A stretch of 64,000 nucleotides of DNA from Megascapheus bottae (GCA_024803745.1 JANJXV010000040.1:2652257-2716256); one strand, 5' to 3'; counted from the stretch's first letter, positions 44,227-56,824 are shown. The notes: a model not told the origin generated them from the letters alone. Numbers and translations are program-made.

Positions 44227-44738
44227 CTCGGCCACGGTCTCCTGGCTGACACACCAGGGAGTTGGTGTGAAGAAACCTCCACAAAACCAGCCTCGGAGCC
44301 AGGACTGGCTTCACCAGGGCGTTTGCTGTGCTCACTGCGTTGGAGACACAGATGCTGTGGCCACCGAGACTTGGCCGAGAGGGGCCCCGCCTTCCAGGCT
44401 GGCGGGCGGTGGCCGGGTCCCCGTCCGGCAGCCTGGCCGGCCCCAGGGCCCCCGGTACGGCCTGTGTGCATCCTTTTCCTCCCAAGGATCTAAACGATCT
44501 AAACGATTAGGAGAGCAACACGGTTCCCCCCCCCCCCCGCAACCTTTATGAAAACCACTTGGCCAGATGGAGACTGCAAAAGCCATTTCCATAAACAGCA
44601 AACCAGTGAGGACGGGGAAGGTTACGTAATAAACGGAGTCAGGACAACTGGCCAGCTATGTGGAAAACACACCCAGGCAATTCAGTGTACATCTTCATGT
44701 CCCACCGCCTTCCCCAGATATTCCAAGTTGATTAGGAT

Positions 44739-44798
44739 GGAGGAGGAGGAGGAGGGGGAAGGGGAGGGGGAGGAGGGGAAAGGGAGGAGGGGGTGAAG
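44739..44798 (+). repeat. (GGA)n purine run
   Basis: About 60 bases of GGAGGA and GGGGA units. Confidence 0.9.
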
Positions 44799-44799
44799 A

Positions 44800-45780
44800 C
44801 AGAGCATCCTCTACACCTGTCCTCTGAGAAGGACTCTAAATAACAAAACAATGGGAGAAATTACAAATGTGTATGATGATTTAGGCTTCAGAAGATCAGA
44901 ACTCGTTTCTTCAGAAGAACCAGCAGCATGTGCTGGAACTGGCAGACGGACCCTGGAGGAGGGAGAGGTATTGGCTTAGATCATTTCCTAACTGGAGAGC
45001 AACCTTTCAGCGACGACACCTCAGTACCGCCCGGGGGTTGTGCCACCCCCCTGCTGCAGCTCCGGGTGTCACACTATGTCATTTCTGTCCCAGAGGTGCA
45101 GCAAAGAGCCCCAAACCAAGGGACACTCCGCAAATACCCTGGTTGTCCTTTCCCCAAAGTGCCTGGGGGATCGGTTCCGTGTGGAAGAGCGGATGCCACA
45201 TCACTGCTCACCGTGAGGACCTGGGGTGGAATTCTGTCCTCAGTGAAGGACCGAGGGGGAGAGTTGTGGTGTGTGGGATCGGTCTGGCATTTCACCAGCG
45301 GGAGTGTTCTCGTTTTGCTCATCACCCTTTTTGCAAATAGGTTTGTTCTGATAAAATGCTGGCATAGCCAGGGCGTCTGATTTAGGATTTAGTCAGAAAA
45401 CACATGCATATTTATACATCTGTATGCGTCACACGGGCGTCCATTTCTCTCCACCTGTCTGGAACACGGTGGGGGAATATGGCGGAATGTGCGTCCCCGC
45501 GAGCAGATACCCAGGCCTGTCTTAGGAGCCTCCCACCTTTCCTTCCTTTACTTTTCCTCCTCGTTGTTCACAGTGACGGACAGAGGGGCTCCAGTCAGTA
45601 CGTTTCTGTGAGTTTGCAATGATGGTGCAGCTTCGAGCTTAGCAACGCAGGAGGCTCTGCTGGTGCCTCCTGAGAGAATGAGGAGAACGGGTGCCAAGTC
45701 CAGAGCCTGGGGCCATGTGGGAGCCTCAGCAAGTCCAGCTCTACCGGGAAAGCCACTCCACAGGCAGATGAGGAGACCCG
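44800..45780. other. Unique DNA, no gene recognised
   Basis: A plus-strand frame of 150 codons (44,928-45,380) matches nothing I know. AT-rich words near 45,310-45,420 (ttttgcaaataggtttgttc, catgcatatttatacatc) suggest an old element or regulatory DNA, but I cannot assign it. Confidence 0.4.
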
Positions 45781-45844
45781 AAAATGTCCCCCAGTGACCT
45801 CACCATCTCCCCTGGGCCCCTCCCCAGTGACCCGACCTCCTCCC

Positions 45845-48372
45845 CTAGACCCCTCCACAAGGACCTGACCTCCTCCCTAGACCTCCACCATGACCTGACC
45901 TCCACCATGACCCGACCTCATCCCTAGACCTCCACCATGACCCGACCTCATCCCTAGACCTCCATCATGACCCGACCTCCTCCCCTAGACCTCCACCATG
46001 ACCCGACCTCCTCCCTAGACCTCCACCATGACCCGACCTCCTCCCCTAGACCTCCACCATGACCCGACCTCCTCCCTAGACCTCCACCGTGACCCAACCT
46101 CCTCCCTAGACCTCCACCATGACCCGACCTCCTCCCTAGACCTCCACCATGACCCGACCTCCTCCCTAGACCTCCACCATGACCCGACCTCCTCCCCTAG
46201 ACCTCCACCATGACCCGACCTCCTCCCTAGACCTCCACCATGACCCGACCTCCTCCCTAGACCTCCACCATGACCCGACCTCCTCCCTAGACCTCCACCA
46301 TGACCCGACCTCCTCCCCTAGACCTCCACCATGACCTGACCTCCTCCCCTAGACCTCCACCATGACCTGACCTCCTCCCTAGACCTCCACCATGACCCAA
46401 CCTCCTCCCTAGACCTCTACCATGACCTGACCTCCTCCCTAGACCTCCACCATGACCTGACCTCCTCCCCTAGACCTCCACCATGACCCGACCTCCTCCC
46501 TAGACCTCCACCATGACCTGACCTCCTCCCTAGACCTCTACCATGACCCGACCTCCTCCCTAGACCTCCACCATGACCCGACCTCCTCCCCTAGACCTCC
46601 ACCATGACCCGACCTCATCCCTAGACCTCCACCATGACCCGACCTCATCCCTAGACCTCCACCATGACCCGACCTCCTCCCTAGACCTCCACCATGACCC
46701 GACCTCCTCCCTAGACCTCCACCATGACCCGACCTCCTCCCTAGACCTCTACCATGACCCGACCTCCTCCCTAGACCTCCACCATGACCCGACCTCCTCC
46801 CCTAGACCTCCACCATGACCCGACCTCCTCCCTAGACCTCCACCATGACCCGACCTCCTCCCTAGACCTCCACCATGACCCGACCTCCTCCCTAGACCTC
46901 CACCATGACCTAGACCTCCACCATGACCCGACCTCCTCCCTAGACCTCCACCATGACCCGACCTCCTCCCTAGACCTCCACCATGACCCCACCTCCTCCC
47001 TAGACCTCCACCATGACCCGACCTCCTCCCTAGACCTCCACCATGACCCGACCTCCTCCCTAGACCTCCACCATGACCCGACCTCCTCCCTAGACCTCCA
47101 CCATGACCCAACCTCCTCCCTAGACCTCCACCATGACCCGACCTCCTCCCTAGACCTCCACCATGACCCGACCTCCTCCCTAGACCTCCACCATGACCTA
47201 GACCTCCACCATGACCCGACCTCCTCCCTAGACCTCCACCATGACCCGACCTCCTCCCTAGACCTCCACCATGACCTGACCTCCTCCCTAGACCTCCACC
47301 ATGACCCGACCTCCTCCCCTAGACCTCCACCATGACCCGACCTCCTCCCTAGACCTCCACCATGACCCGACCTCCTCCCTAGACCTCTACCATGACCTGA
47401 CCTCCTCCCTAGACCTCCACCATGACCCGACCTCCTCCCCTAGACCTCCACCATGACCCGACCTCCTCCCTAGACCTCCACCATGACCCGACCTCCTCCC
47501 TAGACCTCTACCATGACCCGACCTCCTCCCTAGACCTCCACCATGACCCGACCTCCTCCCCTAGACCTCCACCATGACCCGACCTCCTCCCTAGACCTCC
47601 ACCATGACCCGACCTCCTCCCCTAGACCTCCACCATGACCCGACCTCCTCCCTAGACCTCCACCATGACCCGACCTCCTCCCTAGACCTCCACCATGACC
47701 CGACCTCCTCCCTAGACCTCCACCATGACCCGACCTCCTCCCTAGACCTCCACCATGACCCGACCTCCTCCCTAGACCTCCACCATGACCCGACCTCCTC
47801 CCCTAGACCTCCACCATGACCCGACCTCCTCCCCTAGACCTCCACCATGACCCGACCTCCTCCCTAGACCTCCACCATGACCCGACCTCCTCCCTAGACC
47901 TCTACCATGACCCGACCTCCTCCCTAGACCTCCACCATGACCCGACCTCCTCCCCTAGACCTCCACCATGACCCGACCTCCTCCCTAGACCTCCACCATG
48001 ACCCGACCTCCTCCCTAGACCTCTACCATGACCTGACCTCCTCCCTAGACCTCCACCATGACCCGACCTCCTCCCCTAGACCTCCACCATGACCCGACCT
48101 CCTCCCTAGACCTCCACCATGACCTGACCTCCTCCCTAGACCTCTACCATGACCTGACCTCATCCCTAGACCTCCACCATGACCCGACCTCCTCCCTAGA
48201 CCTCTACCATGACCTGACCTCCTCCCTAGACCTCCACCATGACCCGACCTCCTCCCCTAGACCTCCACCATGACCTGACCTCCTCCCTAGACCTCCACCA
48301 TGACCCGACCTCCTCCCCTAGACCTCCACCATGACCTGACCTCCTCCCCTAGCCCCCTCCACAATGACCTGA
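45845..48372. repeat. 30-bp minisatellite, about 84 copies, with 121-bp higher-order units
   Basis: The unit is acctcctccc-tagacctcca-ccatgacccg (30 bases). A 31-base variant has one extra C (cctcccctag), and other variants read ctctaccatg, cctgacctc and cctcatccc. In the distal part the extra-C variant recurs every 121 bases (at 47,316, 47,437 and 47,558, and at 47,831, 47,952 and 48,073), a 31+30+30+30 higher-order unit whose last member often carries ctctacc. The 30-bp period produces DPTSSLDLHH frames that are broken by each 31-mer, so no protein is encoded. Confidence 0.97.
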
Positions 48373-48875
48373 CCTCCTCTGAATTTGAGACTCGCTGGAA
48401 ATGACAGAAAGGATCCCAAAGTGGGTCCCCTCAGAATGGCCCGTCCCCTCCCTGGGGCAGGGCAGCTGGGGCTGGACGGAGGGCGGACTGGCCTTTGAGG
48501 TTAGGGAGCCCCTGCTTGTGGGGCTCCCAGAAGATTCTCCGACAACTCTGTTTCTCACTCAAGATAATAGGAAACAATCTCATGGATGGCTGCAGATGTC
48601 GGAGGAGACGGTCTGCTGCCCGGCCCGTCACAGCCAGCCTTGCGAGGCCACCCTCCCTCTCTCCTTAAGTTAAGTGGTGATGGATGCCACGTTGGGGATT
48701 CCACTGTGCTTGAGAAAAATGAAAGCACAAATCGCTGGTAATTTGGTCGTCTTCAGCTGGGCTCCGGTCACCTCTCCCAGGTGCCACCTCCACAGAGCCT
48801 CAGGGAAACCCCAGGGCTGCAGCTCAGAGGCTTTCACAAGAGATGGCCGCTCATGAGTGAGCCTCAGCCCTACTG

Positions 48876-48943
48876 GGAGGGAGGGAGGGAGGGAGGGAGG
48901 GAGGGAGGGAGGGAGGGAGGGAGGGAGGGAAGAAAGAAAGAAA
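48876..48943 (+). repeat. (GGGA)n microsatellite grading into (GAAA)n
   Basis: A perfect GGGA run of about 52 bases followed by agaaagaaagaaa. Confidence 0.96.
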
Positions 48944-49929
48944 TGGAGGGGAGACAGCCCCAAATCCTATGCATGCTCCTGATTTCTCAGTGACAATTTC
49001 CCAGACTCTTTCCAGCCACGTAGATTCCCAAGGGGAAACCCACCGGCAAAGCGTGGAGAGGTTTCCTTCCCCTCCAATGCTGCCAATTTAAGGACCTAGA
49101 ATTTTCTAACAAAAACAACCGGCATGGCCTTCACTACTGGTTCCAACGCTTATCTCTGTGTTCATCTGTCCGTCTGTCTACGTGTTCTCTAGTCTGTCTG
49201 TCTACGAGTTGCCTGCATCTGGCTCCCTGGCCGGTTCGCAGAGGTTGGCTAGCGATGGATGAAGGGTCAGGTGGCTTGAGTTTTGTGTGGCAGGTGGGGG
49301 CAGCCATGCTGTGACCCCGCCTGTGTCCATCCTGTTTCAGAGCTGGGCACACGGCTTCCTAGTTCTCACAGTTCTGTGGCTCATGAATCTGGGGGTTCAC
49401 TCCCCAGTGAGTCAGAAGGCCTGGCTGTCCAGAGCCCCGTGGTTCAGACAGGCAAGGAGAGTTCATCCGAGGAGATGCGGGGTTCAAAGAGCAGCGTTTG
49501 TGCTCCTTGAAAACCAGAGATGAAACCAAAGACTTAAATCGAAACCGCCGCCCTTCAGGAAAGGTCCTCGTCCCAAACCCAGAGCTGCTGGCATGGGACA
49601 AGCTCTCTTGATTCTTGGGGGCCCTGCTTGGCATTCTGGGAGAGAGTTTCTGGGTCAAATCAGCGCTGGAGACCAACAGAGAGGCCTCCTCCTCGTGGGC
49701 AGAGATGGGCAGATCAAAGAAGCAGATGAGGGAGCAAGTGGGGTAAGCAGGGGTAAGCAGGTAGCCCACGCCCGACATCCCAGGGATGCACTGGATTTGA
49801 TATCCAGTAAGGAAAGAGGAGGGAGGGAGGGAGGGAGGAACTGGGAGGAAATCATTTCCTCTGAGGGAAAGCAACAGGTTGATTTTTCTCCCCTTGGTAG
49901 AGATTGGATCTGAAATGTTGTACAGTTCA

Positions 49930-50643
49930 TTTATCCATCTACCCATCTATCCACCTATCTAACCATCCATCCATCCATCCATCCATCCTTCCATCCACCC
50001 ACCCACCCACCCATTCACCCATCCATCCATCCACCCATCCATCCATCCTGCCCACCCATCCATTCATCCACCCACCCACCCACCCATCCATCCACCCATC
50101 CACCCATCCATCCACCCATCTACCCAGCCACCCATCCACCTATCCACCCATCCACCCATCCATCCATCCATCTATCCATCCATCTATCCATTCATCCATC
50201 CACCCACCCATCCACCCATCCATCCATCCACCCATCCATCCATCTACCCAGCCATCTATCCTTCTCCCCACTCATCTACCCACCCATCCATCCTTCTCCC
50301 CACCCATCCATCCATCCACCCATCCACCCATCCATCCACCCACCCACCCATCCATCCACCCATCTATCCATCCATCCATCCATCCATCCATCCACCCACC
50401 CACCCATCCATCCACTCATCCATCCACCCACCCACCCATCCATCCATCCACTCACCCACCCATCCATCCTTCTCCCCACCCATCCATCCATCCATCCATC
50501 TATCCATCCACCCACATCCATCCATCCACCCACCCACCCATCCATCCATCCATCCACCCACATCCATCCATCCATCCACCCACCCATCCATCCATCCATC
50601 CATCCACCCACCCACCCATCCACCCATCCATCCACTCATCCAT
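49930..50643. repeat. (CCAT/CCAC)n tetranucleotide array
   Basis: About 710 bases of CATC and CACC tetranucleotides. The phrase ccttctccccac recurs in the middle part, showing that blocks, not just single units, have been duplicated. IHPSIHP or WMDGWV translations on the two strands are artefacts. Confidence 0.97.
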
Positions 50644-50916
50644 TTAGGGCAAACTAACCCAGAGGAGGCCAGAGTTGGTGGTGAGGGTCCAGGCAGCCCT
50701 GGGCCCCCAGCCCAGCTGGGGTGGAGGTGTTTGTGGGTGAGCTTTCAGAGCCCCGCGTTGAGCCGCTGTTAGGATTTTCCAGTGCTGCATGGAAGCCCTC
50801 GAATCTCTTTCCTAAATAACAGGGCCCTGTTTGGTATTTGGGGGCCATGTTTGGAGTGCAGTGTTCAACTAAGCAGGTCCAAGCTGTTGACAGAACCCTG
50901 TCCCCACCACTTGATA

Positions 50917-50990
50917 AGAATAGCTAACATTTGTACGGCATGCTCAGCTTCACAAAGCCCTCTGGCCTCCCAGACTCCCTGCTCGGCCCT
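50917..50990 (+). mobile_element. MIR-type relic
   Basis: gaatagctaacatttgtacg, gcatgctcagcttcacaaag and ccctctggcctcccagactc follow the start of the MIR consensus (atagctaacatttattgagc...). Short and diverged. Confidence 0.5.
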
Positions 50991-51904
50991 TGGAGACCAG
51001 GACATGGGGGGGACCATTCACCCGTGGCCGTGGGCTGCCCAGCAGAAGGGGCCGACACTCAGAGTCACGGAGAAGGCCGAAGCTCTGTCCACCGTGCGGA
51101 TTTCCTTTCTGTGGTTGTTTTCTTGGCAAGACCGGGGTTCTTTCCTCCCTCGGCTGGCCTGGGCCTCGGGTGTGCTGGGCTCTGCATCCAGACAGGGTCT
51201 GGTGGTCTTTTCTGCCCCGGCTATCCTCCCCATTGGATCCTCACATGGGCTTTCCTGCTTCACTTTCCGTGGTGTTGGGGGGGGTAGCTGGCCCAGCCCC
51301 CTCCCGCCCTCCCCACCTGCTGGGGGGTGGGATGAGAACCTAGTGGAGGGGGGAAGGGGTTTCCAGCGGGATTCTAGAAGAAAGGACGACACCCAAACGG
51401 AAGGAGCCACCCGTCGTCCTGCACCTGGGCTGGCTTCAGGAGCCTGGCTTTCTGGAGAGGGGAGGGGTGGGTGGGGTGGGGAGGGGGGCGCAGGCAGCCA
51501 CCCTGGAGCTGTGCAGCCAGATGGTCAGATGGCCCACGCCAGACGTGGTGGTGACGGGCAGATGGAAGAACCCCCTTCCCCGGTCACGGTGGTGATGGTG
51601 GCTTCTCACTGTGCACGGACACCTGGTTTAGGTCTGCAGATACCTCCCTCCCTCCACCCTCCCTCCTGCACTCAGGGATTCGGGCAGGAGAGAGGCTATA
51701 TTAAGGCCCGGGTATGTTTAGAAGGCAGGCCGAGAACGCTTGCCACGCCGAATATAAACCCGTGCTTCCGCCGCCGGCCTGCGACGCTGGGAGATTTTCC
51801 CCAGAGGGACCCAGGATGTGGGCCCCCCCGAGAAGAGCCCCGAATGTCTCGGGGTCCCTCCTCGTGGGGCCCTGGTTAGCCCTGAGACTGCGGCCCCTGA
51901 GCTC

Positions 51905-52006
51905 ATGCAGCATGAGGCGGTGGGGGTGGGGAGAGCGCTCGTCCAGCCCGTACCAGGCCCTGGGTTCCGTCCCCGGCACAGAAAGAAAGATAATTGAAAA
52001 AAAACA
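51905..52006 (+). mobile_element. ID-type SINE
   Basis: tgaggcggtgggggtgggga, gagcgctcgtccagcccgta, ccaggccctgggttccgtcc and ccggcacagaaagaaagata match the ID monomer order and end in an A-rich tail. No second monomer is present. Confidence 0.65.
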
Positions 52007-52150
52007 TTAAAAATGGGTGGACGTGGCTGGCTGTGACCCAGGACTGGCGGCATTCACATTCCGCCGGAGAAGAGATTTCCTTTGAAGTCGACCCAGTTCC
52101 TAGAAGCCTGGGACAGGGCTGTGAGGCTCTGGCTGGAGAGGAAGGAGTGA

Positions 52151-52332
52151 CAGGGCCGGGAGTGTGGCCTCGTGGTGGAGTGCTCGTCTAGCATGCACAA
52201 GGACCCGGGTTTGATTCCTCAGTACCACATACATAGAAAGAAGCTGGAAACGGTGCTGTGGTGCATGTGGTAGAGCTCTGGCACAAAGAGGCCCAGGGAC
52301 AGTGCCCAGGCCCTGGGTTCAAGCCACTGGGT
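52151..52332 (+). mobile_element. IDL-Geo-type dimeric SINE
   Basis: gacagggccgggagtgtggc, ctcgtggtggagtgctcgtc, tagcatgcacaaggacccgg and gtttgattcctcagtaccac (B box with one change), then the linker and the Geo half (ctggaaacggtgctgtggtg, gtggtagagctctggcacaa, gggacagtgcccaggccctg, ggttcaagcc). It is complete but lacks an A tail. Confidence 0.9.
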
Positions 52333-53036
52333 GATTTGCTGGTGGAAACGGATTCTGTGGGCCTGGAGCAGGGAGGGGGGTGGCGGGGTGCTGAGGCCAG
52401 CCTGCATGTTGGCCGTGGCACGGGCTCCGAGGAGGCTCTCAGCCTCGGGGCCTCCGTGGGGCTTGTCTGCAAAACTAGGCATTGAGATCCTGGGGGGCTT
52501 AGCGTCGTGGTGGGGGTCAGACACCTGCGTTTGTGTCCGTCGCCCCAGCACGCTGCTCGGGGACACTGAGGCAGGCTGGTTTTCTCGTGGTAGCAGAGGG
52601 GGCCCCAGCTGAGCCCTGCCCCTGCTGGAATCAGGCCTTCGAAGGGGACAGGGGCGGCTGGGGTGGCTCTGTTCCTCATGAGAGTGAAACTGCCCTGAAA
52701 CCGGGGACCGGCGTGGGACACGGGCCGCGAGGAGATCCGGCTGTTCCCTTTCTTGGCTCCCTGTCCAGGGTGGATCCAATTTGGGGCGTGTTTTTGTTGG
52801 GTTCGTCTCGTACCCAGAAGGGGGTTCTTTGTGTCTCCCCCCAAAGCGTCTCGCCCCCGAGGCAGGTTGCACGGTGAGGTGAGAAGTCGCCTCTGCAGCC
52901 GGGGTCCTGAGAGAGTTAGCTCTTGGGCCACGGTGTGGGATTGAACCACAAAATAAATTAAGAAAGAGGAGAGAGAGCTCCCCCGGCTGTTGGTTTTATT
53001 TTTGCCCCGAAACAAAACAGGGAAAAAAAAAAAAAA

Positions 53037-53135
53037 AAGGAAATCACAAGCAGAAAAGGAAATCACAAGCAGAAAAAAGGAAATCACACGCAGAAAAGGA
53101 AATCACAAGCAGAAAAAAGGAAACCACACGCAGAC
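53037..53135. repeat. About 20-bp minisatellite, five copies
   Basis: aggaaatcacaagcagaaaa and variants (cacacgcaga, an extra AA) repeat five times, directly after a poly-A run at about 53,021-53,038. Growth out of an A-rich seed is plausible. Confidence 0.93.
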
Positions 53136-53250
53136 GTCTCTAAAGCCCACGTCCCGGCGGGGAATGAACTCAGTCACAGCAGCAGAAACGTCCACTCCCA
53201 GTGTGCTCCGCCATGTGAGAGAGGATGGCGGTGATTCTAGAAGTGTGCAA

Positions 53251-53470
53251 GCGCGCGCGCTCTCTCTCCCTCTCTCTCGCTCTCTCTCGCTCTCGCTCTC
53301 TCTCTCTCCCTCTCTCTCGCTCTCTCTCGCTCTCGCTCTCTCTCTCGCTCTCTCCCTCTCTCTTCCTCCTCCTCTTCCTCCTCCTTTTCCTCCTCTTCCT
53401 CCTCCTCTTCCTCTCCTTTTCCTCCTCCTTTTCCTCCTCCTCCTTTTCCTCCTCTTCTTCCTTTTCCTCC

Positions 53471-53503
<33 letters not shown>

Positions 53504-54283
53504 CCTTTTCCTCCTCCTTTTCCTCCTCCTCCTTTTCCTCCTCTTCTTCCTTTTCCTCCTCCTCCTCCTTTTCCCCCTCCTCCTCTTCTTCCTCCTCCTC
53601 CTCCTCCTCCTCTTTTTCCTCCTCCTCCTCCTCTTCTTCCTCCTCTTCCTCTCCTTTTCTTCCTCTCCTCCTTTTCCTCCTCCCCCTCCTTTTCCTCCTC
53701 TTCTTCCTTTTCCTCCTCCTCCTCCTCTTCTTCCTCCTCTTCCTCCTCCTCCTCCTCTTCTTCCTCCTTCTCCTTTTCCTCTTCCTCCTCCTCTTCCTCT
53801 CCTTTTCCTCCTCCTCCTTTTCCTCCTCTTCCTCCTCTTTTTCCTCCTCCTCCTCTTCTTCCTCCTCTTCCTCCTCCTCTTCCTCTCCTTTTCTTCCTCC
53901 TTTTCCTCCTCCTCCTTTTCCTCCTCTTCTTCCTTTTCCTCCTCCTCCTCCTCTTCTTCCTCCTCTTCTTCCTTTTCCTCCTCCTCCTCCTCCTCTTCTT
54001 CCTCCTCTTCTTCCTCCTCTTCCTCCTCATCTTCCTCTCCTTTTCCTCCTCCTTTTCCTCCTCTTCCTCCTCTTCTTCCTTTTCCTCCTTTTCCTCCTCC
54101 TCCTCCTCCTCTTCTTCCTCCTCTTCCTCCTCCTCCTCCTCCTTTTCCTCCTCCTCTTCTTCCTCCTCTTCCTCCTCCTCTTCCTCTCCTTTTCCTCCTC
54201 CTCCTCCTTTTCCTCCTCTTCCTCCTCCTTTTCCTCCTCCTCCTCCCCCTCCTTCTCCTCCTCCTCCTCCCCCCTGCCTGGCT
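53251..54283 (-). repeat. 1-kb polypyrimidine tract
   Basis: It starts as (CT)n with CTCG units (53,251-53,360), then continues as CCTCCTCTT and CCTTTTCCT words to 54,283 with almost no purine on the plus strand. Blocks such as cctctccttttcctcctcct recur many times with changing spacing. Strand is given for the purine-rich side. It is the longest homopurine-homopyrimidine stretch in the window. R/K/E- or S/L/P-rich frames are artefacts. Confidence 0.97.
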
Positions 54284-56824
54284 GTTTTTTCCTATCCACG
54301 CCCCCCTCAGGTGGGGTTCTGTCCAGGACGAGGCAGGCTGAGCCTGTCTCTTCTCTCTCCCCGGTTCTGGTTCTGCCCTGCCCCACCCCTCTCCGCCAGG
54401 CCCTGATTTCTGGGGCCACCCCATCCATTCTGCAGGCTGGAAGCCTGCCTTTGCTGCCCAGCAAGCCCCCCCCCCGCGCCCTGGGGAAGCTTTTGGGGTG
54501 TGCACCCCACCTCGCCGAGGCGTGCCTTCCTCGGTTTCTCTTATGCAACCTGCCCTCATTCCTGGATTCCTGGTGTTCTTAAATTAATCCTGTCAAAATA
54601 GCCTTTCAATCCTTTCGGGGCTGCAGGGGTGTTTTTTTCCCTCCCTTTTCTTTTCTTTTCCTAATCTTGCAAGGCACAAACTTCAGAAGAGCTGGGAGTG
54701 GAGACAGCAGAGGCCACCCTGCCAGCCATGGCGGGAGAGCGGGCTCCAGCCCCTCAGGCCTTTCTCCTCTCTCTGCTGTATGGCCCTGGGGATCTGTCAC
54801 ATGACCCCGAGAGAGCCCAGAACAAGGGCCACCCACACCATGGTGAGCCAGGGCTCCACGCCGGCCTTTTGGTGACTAACTGGAGCTAAGAGAACATTCC
54901 AGAACGCCTGTCTCCAGGCTAGGACAAGCATTCCCGTTCTCCCGTGGGGCCGGGCAAAGCCTGGTGTCACTCCTGGGCTTAGAAGGCCCCTTTCCCACGA
55001 GCTTCCCCCACGGAGCCTGTCCCCCGAGTCTTCCGTTCGGGGGCGTCGTGGCACTGTCGGGGGTGGGGAGGGTGGAGCTGGGGAGCATTTCCCTGTCGGT
55101 TTCCAGATTACTGCAGTATTAAAAAGACAAAAGGAAGCAGGAGAAGCTGGTCACCCCCTGGTCACCGCCCACTGCGCTTCTGAGCTCTCTCCTGGTATTG
55201 GGGAAAAAAAAATGGAATCGCAGTGGGAGAAAAATTCCTGGCTTCGTGTCTGCCTGCCCTTCCTCGTTCACTCGTGACACACCCCGCTTGGGACACGGGG
55301 CCACCTGGCCTGAAATACCAGGTTTTCCCCGAAAGCCTGGCGACGGAGAATTCAGGCAGAGGAACCCGGACGCTGCCGGAGCGCTCCAGGTCAGCGTGCG
55401 TGTGTGTGCGTGTGTGTGTGTGTGTGTGTGAGAGAGCAGGGGTGCTCTCAGGGGTGGCCGCACTGCCTCTGTCCCCAGCCAGGAAGACCTACTTGGGGAG
55501 GAGAAACTGGAGGAAAGTGGTTGACCTTACCGAGTACCCCCTCTTCACTGAAGCAGTGGGAATGCCTGCGCAGTAACACAGTCCGGGGAGACCGGCAAAG
55601 CGGGGTTCTCGGAGAGGTCTGGGGGTTCCCTGTGAATCTCAGAATACAAAGACAGCTCCAGAATCCACGTTCTGTCTGGGCAGAATCTGGTAGACACCAA
55701 GGGGATGTTTGCAGGGCGCTTAGGGAGGGAGGGAGGGAGGGAGGGAGGGAAGAGAGGGAGGAAGGGGGGAGCCCACGCAGACTGGCAGCAGGACAGAGAT
55801 GGGTACAAAATCATTCAACAAGTGCAGGCCCAGAACCCGCCTGTCTTAGAGGGTCGCCGTCTGTGCTGACCAGTTTTGAACCAACCAGCGCCAGAATCTC
55901 TTGATACTCTCTGTAGGGCCGCTAACGGTGACCTGGTGGAACGATGGAGTGCGTGTGTCTGGGCCAGGGCAGCCATTGTGTTGATTTTCCACAGCCTCCT
56001 GGCAGAACCCTAGGCCGTCCTCCTGCAGGGATGGCGCGGTCTGTGCGTGTGTGCGTGCGTGAGTGTGAGTCTGTGTGAACACGCACACACGTGCGTTACA
56101 AAGCAACGGGGAATGGGGAATCCTCAGCACGCTGCACCAACTAGATTTTTGATGTAGTTGCCAGGCTACGGGTCTTGCCAGGCTTACGTCACCACGTCCC
56201 TCACTGTGGCCTGGTGAGGTCTCAGGTCCTGGATGAGGCAGACATGGCAGAATAGCAGGTTAACAGCCCGAGAGGGGCTCAAGGGGAGGCTCGGGCCTCA
56301 GGACATCTAACCCGCGTCTTCACTGCACCCGCTCGGCTTCGTTGAGCACGTGACGTTGGAAGAAAGGACTGCCTAGAAAAAGAGAAGGAATATTCACAAA
56401 ACCGGCGCCGGCTTCTTCTTTAACGTGCCAGGAGTCTGGGCGGGCTTGATTTGACTCCTGAGAGCTTCTAAACCAGGTGCCATGGAGACAGCGTGTAAAA
56501 CCGACAGGCCCAGCGCAGATCCCAGAGCTGTGGGGAAATGGGGCGGAGGGGAGGCGTTGTGGGGAAGGGGGCCACCTCCCCGTTCGGCCTCGGGGGGCTC
56601 CTGCCTGGCCTGTCCTTCTCATGGCAGCCGGAAAGCGTCACCTGGATTGTTGTATGAAGCACAATTCAGACAGAACGCCACCAAGACGCCTTCCGACGCG
56701 CGAGGTCTCCGGACGCAGGCCTCTGGCTCTGGGTTCTTCTGAGACCGTGGCTCGTGGGGTTCTCGGGGCTGAAAGCGGTGCATGGGAAGCAGAGTGAGGG
56801 TCGTGTGGCGGTATAAACCAGACA
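54284..56824. other. Unique DNA with small repeats, no gene supported
   Basis: It contains a TG run (about 55,397-55,430), a GGGA run (about 55,723-55,750), a degenerate TG/TGCG stretch (about 56,040-56,095) and an X-box motif (56,157-56,169). No exon, SINE or RNA gene is recognised in the remainder. Confidence 0.45.
56157..56169 (-). promoter_or_regulatory. RFX/X-box-like motif
   Basis: On the minus strand gtagcctggcaac satisfies GTNRCC-N-RGYAAC exactly with a one-base spacer. It lies in unique sequence. Binding is inferred from the motif only. Confidence 0.4.

Noticed and set aside
46573..48273. Repeating DPTSSLDLHH frames that look like a repeat protein
   Set aside because: They arise because the minisatellite unit is 30 bases. 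Each 31-base variant breaks the frame, and TAG occurs in another frame of every unit. There are no flanking exons.
45845..48372. CRISPR-like regular repeat of 30 bp
   Set aside because: There are no unique spacers between units; the repeats are contiguous, and the DNA is mammalian.
49904..50647. 247-codon HPSIHP frame
   Set aside because: It is a translation of a tetranucleotide array. The minus strand gives a WMDGW frame of similar length.
52940..53140. Poly-A run followed by repeats, considered as a processed pseudogene end
   Set aside because: No upstream sequence resembles a known mRNA, and the A run is followed by a 20-bp minisatellite rather than a target-site duplication.
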